In this document: positions 26,844-33,947 of the stretch, piece after piece
Layout of the letters: each line of letters begins with the position of its first letter
How positions within the stretch are numbered: position 1 is the stretch's first letter
From: Clostridia bacterium
Lineage (GTDB): Bacteria; Bacillota; Clostridia; Oscillospirales; Acutalibacteraceae
DNA: 64,000 nucleotides
Reading direction: 5' to 3'
NCBI GenBank assembly: GCA_017454485.1
Contig: JAFTCX010000021.1
Span: 1-64,000, forward strand
Translations under genes and position numbers: made by a program
Notes under the pieces: generated by a model
What the model was told of the DNA's origin: nothing
What the model saw: the letters and a program-made list of their open reading frames with translations, nothing else
Database searches by the model: none

Positions 26844-26872
26844 TTGACATTTTGTTTGTGTCCGCTTATAAT
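26844..26872 (+). promoter_or_regulatory. Promoter of the old yellow enzyme gene
   Basis: Perfect TTGACA (26844-26849), 17 bases, perfect TATAAT (26867-26872), only 32 bases before the start codon. Confidence 0.92.
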
Positions 26873-26904
26873 GAATCCATAAAGAAACGGAAAGGGGCAG
26901 CAAT

Positions 26905-28962
26905 ATGAAAGATATTTACGCACCGTTGATGACGCCTTGGAAAATCGGCAACTGCGAAATCAAGAACCGCTTTGTACTCACCAGCATGGGCGGCACAGAT
27001 CTGTTCGGCTGGATGGAGAAAAACCATTTTGACAAAGTCGGCGCCCGTTTTTTGATGGAGGTTGCAAAAAACAATTGCGGCCTTGTGCTGCCGGGCTGTC
27101 AGCCGGTTTATAATCCGATGCTCGGCCAGTGGCTGCACAAGAACAAAAAGATGTTCCGTGATCTGAAAGCATGGATGCCGGAATTTCATAAAACGGGCGC
27201 AAAGCTGTTTGTGCAGCTCACCGCCGGTTTCGGCCGTTCGTTCACGATCAGCTCCATGATGGAGATGCTGTATTCCAATCCCGTGCTGCGTGTGCTCAGC
27301 AAGCCGTTCATGGATCTTGACAAGATCACTGCATCCGCCAGCGCGTCACCGAACCGCTGGTCAGATAAAGTGCCGTCCAGAGAGATGACCGTGGAAGAGA
27401 TCCACACGTTTGTGGACGCGTTTGCGCAGTGTGCAAAGCTGCTGCAGGAGGCCGGTGTAGACGGCGTTGAGATTCACGCGGTCCATGAAGGCTATCTGCT
27501 CGATCAGTTCACGCTCGGCTATGTCAACAAGCGCACGGACGAATACGGCGGCTCCTTTGAAAACCGCTATCGCTTCGCCGTGGAGATCGTGCAGGCGATC
27601 AAAGCGGCCTGCGGCAAGGATTTCCCGGTTTCGCTGCGTTACAGCATCCTGTCCAAGACCAAGGGCTTCCGTCAGGGTGCGCTGCCCGGCGAAGAGTATG
27701 AAGAAGTCGGCCGCGATATGGAAGAAAGCGAACGCGCGGTCAAATATCTGCAGGACGCCGGATATGATATGCTCAACTGCGACAACGGCACCTACGATGC
27801 GTGGTACTGGGCGCATCCGCCGATCTATATGCCGGAGAACTGCAATCTTGACGATGTGGCGCACATCAAAAAATTCTGCGATATCCCCGTTGTCTGTGCA
27901 GGGCGCATGGATCCAGCGGTCGCGGCAAAAGCGGTTGCGAACGGCGACATTGACGGCGCGGGCTTTGCACGCCAGTTCCTTGCCGATCAGGAATGGATCA
28001 CAAAGCTGATTGAAGACAAAGAGGACGACATCCGTCCCTGCATTCTTTGCCACAACGGCTGCTTTAATATGTGCCATTATAAGGGCGTTCCCAACGATCA
28101 GGAGCTTTCCGATTCCCTGCATCTTTCGCGCTGCGCGATCAACGCGGAAACGATGCAATGGAACAAGCACTACATCAAAAAAACATCAGCGCCGAAAACA
28201 GTGCACATCATCGGCGGCGGCATCGGCGGCATGGAAGCTGCGCGTGTGCTGAAATTGCGCGGCCATCAGCCGGTCATTCACGAAAAGAGCGGCGTGCTCG
28301 GCGGCACCTTTATTCCGGCTTGTGCAGAATCCTATAAAGGAAAGCTGCGCGATCTGCTGACATGGTACCGCAGACAAATGACAGAGCTGGGTATCGAGGT
28401 TCATCTGAACGACGAGGTCAAAGACGCTTCTGCTTTCGGTGACGCTCCTGTAATCATCGCAACCGGCGCCACGCCGAGGTATTTGCGCATGGTCAAAGGC
28501 TATGATCGTATGATTGAAGGCTGCGATTATCTCAACGGCACGCCGGTCGGCAACACCGTTGCCGTGATTGGCGGCGGACTCACCGGCAGCGAGATCGCGT
28601 ATGAACTTGCACTGCAAGGCAAAAAGCCCATCATTGTGGAAATGAAGAATGACCTTGTCAGTCAGAAAGGCGTATGTCTTGCAAATTCGTCTTATCTGCG
28701 TGAGTGGTTTGCTCTGCATCAGGTGCCGGTTTATCTGGAAACGACGCTGAACGAAGTGAAAGACGGCGCAATCGTTTGCAAAAAGAAAGACGGCACCACC
28801 TTTGAAGTGCCGTGCGATTCGGTCATTAGCTGCGCTGGTTATATTCCGGCGCCGCTGACACAGGAAAAAGCAAAGAACCGCTATCTTGTGGGCGACTGCC
28901 TTGCGGTCGGAAATTTGCGCTCCGTGATCTGGCGCGCATATGAAGTTGCGATGAAAATCTGA
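26905..28962 (+). CDS. NADH:flavin oxidoreductase / 2-enoate reductase family
   Basis: A 685-aa three-part enzyme. Residues 1-370 form the FMN-binding TIM barrel of old yellow enzymes (IKNRFVLTSMG, GVEIHAVHEGYLLDQF, KRTDEYGGSFENRYRF). A cysteine cluster near 378-390 (CILCHNGCFNMC) and a later cysteine bind a 4Fe-4S cluster. From about 432 a Rossmann FAD/NAD module begins (IIGGGIGGMEAARVL, then IGGGLTGSEIAYELA). Relatives include 2,4-dienoyl-CoA reductase and the bile-acid BaiCD/BaiH proteins, which reduce C=C bonds. The substrate is unknown. It is a single-gene transcript with its own promoter and terminator. Confidence 0.92.
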   Translation: MKDIYAPLMTPWKIGNCEIKNRFVLTSMGGTDLFGWMEKNHFDKVGARFLMEVAKNNCGLVLPGCQPVYNPMLGQWLHKNKKMFRDLKAWMPEFHKTGAKLFVQLTAGFGRSFTISSMMEMLYSNPVLRVLSKPFMDLDKITASASASPNRWSDKVPSREMTVEEIHTFVDAFAQCAKLLQEAGVDGVEIHAVHEGYLLDQFTLGYVNKRTDEYGGSFENRYRFAVEIVQAIKAACGKDFPVSLRYSILSKTKGFRQGALPGEEYEEVGRDMEESERAVKYLQDAGYDMLNCDNGTYDAWYWAHPPIYMPENCNLDDVAHIKKFCDIPVVCAGRMDPAVAAKAVANGDIDGAGFARQFLADQEWITKLIEDKEDDIRPCILCHNGCFNMCHYKGVPNDQELSDSLHLSRCAINAETMQWNKHYIKKTSAPKTVHIIGGGIGGMEAARVLKLRGHQPVIHEKSGVLGGTFIPACAESYKGKLRDLLTWYRRQMTELGIEVHLNDEVKDASAFGDAPVIIATGATPRYLRMVKGYDRMIEGCDYLNGTPVGNTVAVIGGGLTGSEIAYELALQGKKPIIVEMKNDLVSQKGVCLANSSYLREWFALHQVPVYLETTLNEVKDGAIVCKKKDGTTFEVPCDSVISCAGYIPAPLTQEKAKNRYLVGDCLAVGNLRSVIWRAYEVAMKI

Positions 28963-28977
28963 TGATTCAAGAAGAAA

Positions 28978-29013
28978 AGCGCTTGCGTTTCTGCAGGCGC
29001 TTTTTGTGCTTTT
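28978..29013. terminator. Bidirectional terminator
   Basis: The stem AGCGCTTGC (28978-28986) pairs with GCAGGCGCT (28993-29001), with one G-T pair. It is followed by TTTTGTGCTTTT on the plus strand and by TTTTCTTCTT on the minus strand. It serves the oxidoreductase gene and the convergent TetR-ended operon. Confidence 0.88.
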
Positions 29014-29623
29014 AAACGGCTTCCGACCGTTTCGGAAAGTAGGGCTTGAAATAGTTGCTGAATTCGCGCACCTTCGGTTGTGTGAATTCCAAAAAGTCCT
29101 GCACCGTGCAGGGGCTTTCGCTCTTGGACCACCATTTGATCAGTCCCACAACGGCGCCGGCATAGTAGTTTGCGATCATCGGCACCTGATGATCCAGGCT
29201 GTCAGTCAGCAGGGGATTGGACTTGATTTTTTCCTCAATCAGTGACGCGATCGCCGTGGTGAGAATATCATGAAATGAGGACGCCGCTTTGTCTGTGCTG
29301 ACTGCAGCGAGAAAGTCCTTGTTGGTTTCCACAAACAGCAGCACCTTATAGATGATGCGCGTGATATTCTTTCGCATGGATTCCGTCGTCTGGCTCGGAT
29401 CCATGTTTTCAAAGCCGAGATCATCGATCTTCATGCGGAAACAGGTATTCAAAAAGTCATATTTATCCACAAAGTGCTTGTAAAAGGTTGCACGGTGCAC
29501 GCCAGCGGCGTCGCAAATTTCAAGGACAGTCAAATCCTCAAAGCTCTTTTCCTTGAGCAGATTCGCGAGCGCATCATTTAATAGCTGATAGGTGCGCTTG
29601 ACTCTGATATCCATTTTCTTCAT
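29012..29623 (-). CDS. TetR/AcrR-family transcriptional regulator
   Basis: 203 aa. The N-terminal helix-turn-helix (about residues 10-55: TYQLLNDALANLLKEKSFED...LEICDAAGVHRATFYKHF) is classic TetR. The C-terminal ligand domain resembles the TetR_C_8/DUF-type dimerisation region of dihydroxyacetone-kinase-type regulators. It is the last gene of a leftward operon and lies 11 bases after the CmpB-like gene, so it may regulate that operon. No obvious palindromic operator was found. Confidence 0.9.
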   Translation of the reverse strand: MKKMDIRVKRTYQLLNDALANLLKEKSFEDLTVLEICDAAGVHRATFYKHFVDKYDFLNTCFRMKIDDLGFENMDPSQTTESMRKNITRIIYKVLLFVETNKDFLAAVSTDKAASSFHDILTTAIASLIEEKIKSNPLLTDSLDHQVPMIANYYAGAVVGLIKWWSKSESPCTVQDFLEFTQPKVREFSNYFKPYFPKRSEAV

Positions 29624-29634
29624 AACTGCCTCCT

Positions 29635-30501
29635 TTACTGCATTTCACCGTTTTCAAACAGATTGGCTTTGATATCCTCCGCCATTTTTTTCAAACGGTC
29701 GATCTGTTTTTTTGTATATGCTTCAAAGGGAATGTTGTTGCGGAAAAAGCGGCTGAACTGCTTGTTCTTTTTGCCTTCCTTATTCTTCACGGAAAAGCGC
29801 AGCTCAAACTGTGACAGTGTTTCCTGAATCTGCTCCAGAATTTCATTGCGTTTATCGTTCAGTTTTTCGTTGCCTTCCACAAAGGAAAGCTGCAGCGATT
29901 CATACGTGTCACCGATGGAGTTTTTGATGCTGGAAAGCCCGCCGGAGACCGTTTCGGTCAAACTGCGAAGCTTATCCTGCAGCTTGCGGATGTCGAGCGC
30001 CTTGCGTACGGCATTGGAAACGTCCAGCGCAAGGATGGCAAGCAAAGCAATGGAAATATAAATAAGGATGTTTTCCGGCACGGAACGCAGAAGCAAGTCC
30101 ACATGGGGATGAATGACTTCCACAAAACCGACAGCGCCGATGCCCCAGAAAATCGTATGTTTCAAACAGATGCGTCCGCGCAGGTTCATGAATTCATAGG
30201 TGTAATCCCACCAGCGCGCATGGAACAGCGTTTCCATCATCAGCGACGTCAGATATTCCACTCCGTCACAGAGCACCATGCCGAGCAGGAAGGTGTAAAA
30301 CGGCTGACCGCGAAACGGATTATAAAGTAAAACCGTCATTACAAGCGCACCGGTACCGTAGATCGGACAAAGCGGGCCGGTTAAAAAGCCGCGGTTGATC
30401 AGTCGTTTTTCGCCGATCGAGCAATAGGTGCTTTCGATACACCAGCCTGTGATGCTGTAGAAGAAAAACTCAACGATATAATAGGCGACAAAATTATTCA
30501 T
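29635..30501 (-). CDS. CmpB-type membrane protein (putative ABC transporter type IV)
   Basis: 288 aa. The N-terminal 200 residues hold several membrane segments and the family pattern GWCIESTYCSI...NRGFLTGPLCPIYG and RWWDYT...GRICLKHTIFWG, matching Pfam ABC_trans_CmpB (DUF1113). The last ~100 residues form an amphipathic, coiled-coil-like cytoplasmic tail. No ABC ATPase is nearby, and the 'transporter' label in the family name is unproven. I chose ATG 30501 (behind GAGGGA, overlapping the HD gene) over an in-frame start 36 bases upstream. Confidence 0.85.
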   Translation of the reverse strand: MNNFVAYYIVEFFFYSITGWCIESTYCSIGEKRLINRGFLTGPLCPIYGTGALVMTVLLYNPFRGQPFYTFLLGMVLCDGVEYLTSLMMETLFHARWWDYTYEFMNLRGRICLKHTIFWGIGAVGFVEVIHPHVDLLLRSVPENILIYISIALLAILALDVSNAVRKALDIRKLQDKLRSLTETVSGGLSSIKNSIGDTYESLQLSFVEGNEKLNDKRNEILEQIQETLSQFELRFSVKNKEGKKNKQFSRFFRNNIPFEAYTKKQIDRLKKMAEDIKANLFENGEMQ

Positions 30502-31039
30502 AAGAGATTCCCTCAAGATCGCGCAAAAAGCGTTCACGGTATTTTTTGTTCAGTGAATACAGCAACTCGCGCGTCGCACAATATTTATCGGAAAGACTGA
30601 CGATCAGACCTTCTTTGCTCTTCGGAAAACGCAGTGTCAGCGGCCACATATGTGAACGGATGATATCGGTTTCTTTTTTTGTAATTTCGGGAAAAAGCTC
30701 TTTTGCGTTGAGCGCCGCGTAGTTCGGATGCTTATAACCGTGCAGTCTGTGCCATTTTCCGGTTTCACCGTCGCGCCAGTCGTAATAAAATAGATCATGC
30801 ATCACTGCGCCGACAGCAGCGGAGCGGTAATCCAAACCGAACTTTTTGCAGGTGACATAGGCCACAAAAGAAACGGACGTGATGTGCTGCAGGCGATCGA
30901 TTTCCAGATGCTGTTCATATTGCTTGAGCGACTGTACCTCGTCGGAATTGTAAATGTCACCGACTACATCGAAAAAGCCCTCATCGTTTTTGTCGTTCAG
31001 CCGATATGCTTTGCAGTATGTTTCATATAATTTGCTCAA
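30494..31039 (-). CDS. HD-domain phosphohydrolase
   Basis: 181 aa. Metal ligands of the HD fold: His52 (RLQHITS), His81-Asp82 (AVMHDLFYYD), a middle His region (HRLHGYKHP, RSHMWPL) and Asp in SLSDKYCA. Similar small HD proteins are hydrolases of nucleotides or phosphate esters, but this one's substrate is unknown. It is second in the HAD-HD-CmpB-TetR operon; its 3' end overlaps the next start. Confidence 0.85.
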   Translation of the reverse strand: MSKLYETYCKAYRLNDKNDEGFFDVVGDIYNSDEVQSLKQYEQHLEIDRLQHITSVSFVAYVTCKKFGLDYRSAAVGAVMHDLFYYDWRDGETGKWHRLHGYKHPNYAALNAKELFPEITKKETDIIRSHMWPLTLRFPKSKEGLIVSLSDKYCATRELLYSLNKKYRERFLRDLEGISYE

Positions 31040-31069
31040 AATGATTTCCCCTCTGAAAGAATAATTGAA

Positions 31070-31906
31070 TCAAATCTCACCGTTTTCAAAGCGCTGCAGC
31101 AAAAATCGAGCAACAGCATCGGTTTCACAGGTGTCGATCACGCCGGTCGCAACTTTTTTCAGCGCGTCGCAGGCGTTTCCGACAGCGTAAGCCTCATCGG
31201 CCGCTTCAAACAGAGCGATGTCGTTGTGGTTGTCGCCGAATGCAACGATTCTGTCAGCGCCGACAAGCGCTTTGACGTCCTTTGCGCCGCTGGCTTTGGA
31301 GATGCCGGCTTTCATGCCTTCCAAAAAGTAGCAGCCGGTGTAGGTGTCGGGATAATAATTCCAGTCGATGCCCGAAAGCGTGGAAACCTCATGATAAATC
31401 GCGTCGATTTCCTCATGTTTGTCCAGCGTCACCGCGTAAATCAGATCGCCGGTACCGTCATAATTGTAGTTCTCAACCTGAACGAATCCTTTATTGTAAA
31501 ACCCGTCCCGCGCGGAAACATATTCGCGCTGCGGCGCATTTTCAAGCCAGCGATATTCCACACGCAAATTGCTTTCACTTTCAAAATAAAGCATCGGGTT
31601 TTTGCCGTGCTTGAGAAAAATGCGCTCCACTTCCTTGCCGTCGGCAATGTCGATCGTGTGATGCCGCAGCGTTTTATGCTCCACCGGATCGTAGATACAA
31701 ACGCCGTTCATCAGCACCAGCGGACTGTTCAGGTGGATTTCCCGAAACATCGGGATCACCGTCGCATAGGTGCGTGCCGTTGAGATCGAAAACAAAACGC
31801 CGTTGTCCAAAAGGTGGTTCATGATGTTTTTTGAAGTCTCACCGATCTGTGCATTTGGATGCAGAAAGGTCCCGTCAAGGTCTGTCAAGTAGAGTGTTTT
31901 GCCCAT
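31070..31906 (-). CDS. HAD-superfamily (Cof-type) phosphatase
   Basis: 278 aa. Motif I TDLDGTFL (Asp9, Asp11), motif II SISTAR, a C2-type cap in the middle, motif III Lys region (GISKASGAKDV) and motif IV FGDNHNDIALFE. Cof proteins remove phosphate from small metabolites such as sugar phosphates or cofactor intermediates. It is first in a leftward operon behind a clear promoter. Confidence 0.92.
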   Translation of the reverse strand: MGKTLYLTDLDGTFLHPNAQIGETSKNIMNHLLDNGVLFSISTARTYATVIPMFREIHLNSPLVLMNGVCIYDPVEHKTLRHHTIDIADGKEVERIFLKHGKNPMLYFESESNLRVEYRWLENAPQREYVSARDGFYNKGFVQVENYNYDGTGDLIYAVTLDKHEEIDAIYHEVSTLSGIDWNYYPDTYTGCYFLEGMKAGISKASGAKDVKALVGADRIVAFGDNHNDIALFEAADEAYAVGNACDALKKVATGVIDTCETDAVARFLLQRFENGEI

Positions 31907-31938
31907 AAAAACGCGCTTTCTCCTTTGAGATTGTTTAC

Positions 31939-31968
31939 ATTATACCACATTTGTATATGAAAAGGCAA
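31939..31968 (-). promoter_or_regulatory. Promoter of the HAD-HD-CmpB-TetR operon
   Basis: On the minus strand: TTGCCT (31963-31968), 18 bases, perfect TATAAT (31939-31944). The start codon is about 33 bases downstream. Confidence 0.8.
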
Positions 31969-32058
31969 CCTGAAGACCGAAGAAAGGCGAAGATTTCTAA
32001 ATTGTTCATGAATTTGTGATGTTCTTCCTGCGATTTCCGTCTTTTTGTGAAAAATGTA

Positions 32059-32086
32059 TTGAAATAATTCTGAAAACCAGTATAAT
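32059..32086 (+). promoter_or_regulatory. Promoter of the PPase-like/NUDIX gene
   Basis: TTGAAA (32059-32064), 16 bases, perfect TATAAT (32081-32086), 61 bases before the ATG. It diverges from the HAD operon promoter about 90 bases away; the region between them is A+T-rich with no other feature seen. Confidence 0.78.
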
Positions 32087-32147
32087 AATGTTATATCATA
32101 TCGTGCAACAGAACAAATTTGTTGCATTTCGTTTAAAAGGGGAAGTT

Positions 32148-32882
32148 ATGTTAGGAGAATTCGTCAAGGTACGAGTCACTGCTCCCATGTATTCCTTCAA
32201 TAAACATCGCGGGTTCAAGTATCGGCTGAACTACGGTGTCGTTGAAGGACTGTCTTTGCCGAAAAATACGATTCGCGGCGCGTATATTATGGGCATCCAT
32301 CATCCGGTCCGCAATTTTGAAGGTCGAGTGATCGCAATCGTGCGCCGGTTCGGCGGCAAGGGCGTTGTCTGGGTTGTTGCTCCGAAAAGTACCAGATTTA
32401 TCATTAACGATATCAAAAAAGCAATCTCGTTTGCCGAAGGCACGACCGGCTACAGTGTGGAATGTTTTTATGAATCTTCCTGCGGCGCTGTTGTGTTCCG
32501 TGAAGATGAACGGGGAAAAAAGCAATTTTTACTCATCCGCAACAAACGCTCGGCACACTGGGGCTTCCCGAAGGGACATGTGGAACCCGGCGAAACCAAT
32601 GAAGAGACAGCAAAACGCGAGGTGCTGGAGGAAACCGGCATTGAGATTGAGCTGCTGCCGGAGTTTTCCCGCCGTTCGGAATATACCATTCAGGGGAAGA
32701 TCGAAAAGTCCGTTGTCATTTTTCTTGCAAAAACCACACAGGAAGACTATGTGATGCAGCAGGAAGAAATTGAGGAGTGCGGCTGGTTTTTATTTGACGA
32801 CGCCATGCGCACCTTGAACTATGACAACGACAAGCGCATTTTGACCCAGGCGCAGCAATACATGTTAGACCACCATATTTGA
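32148..32882 (+). CDS. Pyrophosphatase-like domain fused to NUDIX hydrolase
   Basis: 244 aa. Residues 1-105 resemble the short inorganic-pyrophosphatase-like proteins of Clostridia (KVRVTAPMYS, then LNYGVVEGL, GAYIMGIHHPV, GRVIAIVRR, VWVVAPK). The acidic residues of the DAYxLGVDxPV-type motif are Gly and His here, so metal binding looks lost. Residues 110-244 are a NUDIX domain with the full box G143-x5-E-x7-REVLEETG. By similarity to bis(5'-nucleosyl)-tetraphosphatase-type NUDIX proteins, the substrate may be a nucleoside polyphosphate. ATG 32148 has AGGGGAAG upstream; in-frame upstream codons are A+T-rich leader. Confidence 0.85.
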   Translation: MLGEFVKVRVTAPMYSFNKHRGFKYRLNYGVVEGLSLPKNTIRGAYIMGIHHPVRNFEGRVIAIVRRFGGKGVVWVVAPKSTRFIINDIKKAISFAEGTTGYSVECFYESSCGAVVFREDERGKKQFLLIRNKRSAHWGFPKGHVEPGETNEETAKREVLEETGIEIELLPEFSRRSEYTIQGKIEKSVVIFLAKTTQEDYVMQQEEIEECGWFLFDDAMRTLNYDNDKRILTQAQQYMLDHHI

Positions 32883-32891
32883 GGGCTGTTT

Positions 32892-33380
32892 ATGGCTGAA
32901 ACCTTTGCACAAGCTGTAATTGACCGCTTCGGCGACAGTGTTTCGTCGGAGCTTCTTGTATTTTTAATTTCACTGCTTCCGATATTGGAGCTGCGCGGCG
33001 GCATGATCGCAGCAAGGATTCTCGGGCTGCCGTTTTTGAAAGCATTTGTGTTTTGCTTTATCGGAAACATGGTGCCGATTCCGTTCATCCTTTTGTTTAT
33101 CCGCAGAATTTTTCAATGGCTCAAGCGCTTTTCGTTTGTGAACGGCACCATCGAACGCCTGGAAGCGCGCTCGGTTCGAAAGGCGGCAACGGTCAAAAAA
33201 TATCGGCTGTGGGGGTTGCTGCTGCTCGTTGCGATCCCGCTGCCCGGCACAGGGGCCTGGACCGGCGCTTTGGTCGCGGATCTTCTGGATATCCGCATCA
33301 AGCATGCGCTGCCTGTGATTGCCGCCGGTGTTTTGATCGCGGGCGCCATCATGTCTGCTGTGACGTATGGAATCTTTTAG
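32892..33380 (+). CDS. COG2426 small multidrug export family membrane protein
   Basis: 162 aa with about four hydrophobic segments. The family patterns LLPILELRGGMIAAR, FCFIGNMVPIPFILLF and LLLVAIPLPGTGAWTGALVADLLDI are clear. Pfam names the family Sm_multidrug_ex, but evidence for drug export is thin. It starts nine bases after the NUDIX gene and probably shares its transcript. Confidence 0.88.
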   Translation: MAETFAQAVIDRFGDSVSSELLVFLISLLPILELRGGMIAARILGLPFLKAFVFCFIGNMVPIPFILLFIRRIFQWLKRFSFVNGTIERLEARSVRKAATVKKYRLWGLLLLVAIPLPGTGAWTGALVADLLDIRIKHALPVIAAGVLIAGAIMSAVTYGIF

Positions 33381-33390
33381 TTTATAATAA

Positions 33391-33434
33391 AGAAAACCGC
33401 CGGTTGGGGCTCCTTATTTGCCCTTACCGGCGGC
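33391..33434. terminator. Bidirectional terminator hairpin
   Basis: CCGCCGGT (33397-33404) pairs with ACCGGCGG (33426-33433), with a further GGGC/GCCC inside. Reading leftward it is followed by TTTTCTTTATTAT, a good intrinsic terminator for the P-loop kinase gene. Rightward it is followed by CTTGTTATAT, a weaker one for the COG2426 gene. Confidence 0.85.
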
Positions 33435-33437
33435 TTG

Positions 33438-33941
33438 TTATATAGTGATAGAATGTAAATAACGATCAATTTCCTCGTGGCTTTGAAAGGTTATAATGTT
33501 TAGGTTCGGCAGTTTTGAAAAGCGAAGCAGTATCGCGGGCCGCGTTTTTTCCTGAAACGATTTGATGTAGTTCAAAAAATCTTCATTCGGTTCAAGTTCG
33601 CAAGCGATATCGTTCCTTTTCTTATCCCGTTTCATCACACCTTGCAAACAATCTGCGGTTGGTAAATCAAAGAAATAAACAATATCACAGCGCTTTAACC
33701 TGTGCATCATCGTTTTACCGTAGTTGCCATCCATAATCCAGCGATCGGTTCGCATGATTTTTCGCTGTTCTTTCAAAAAGGCACGATGCTTTAAGTGGCT
33801 TTGATCCGGTTTCCAGTAGATGTTGTCGAGATGATAAAGCGGCAGGTCGCTGATCTGTGCAAGCTGCTTTGAAAAGGTGCTTTTTCCTGCGCCGCAACAA
33901 CCGATAACAACAACTTTTTTATAAGGGAAAGACTGGCCCAT
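33438..33941 (-). CDS. Small P-loop kinase (adenylate-kinase-like, FlaR type)
   Basis: 167 aa. The Walker A motif GCCGAGKS spans residues 14-21. LYHLDNIYWKP and WIMDGNYG are typical of the family annotated as 'topology modulation protein' or AAA nucleotide kinase, whose true substrate is not settled. It follows the GH89 gene by six bases in the same direction. If that pairing is meaningful it could phosphorylate a product of GH89 action, but this is speculation. Confidence 0.8.
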   Translation of the reverse strand: MGQSFPYKKVVVIGCCGAGKSTFSKQLAQISDLPLYHLDNIYWKPDQSHLKHRAFLKEQRKIMRTDRWIMDGNYGKTMMHRLKRCDIVYFFDLPTADCLQGVMKRDKKRNDIACELEPNEDFLNYIKSFQEKTRPAILLRFSKLPNLNIITFQSHEEIDRYLHSITI

Positions 33942-33947
33942 ACGTTA

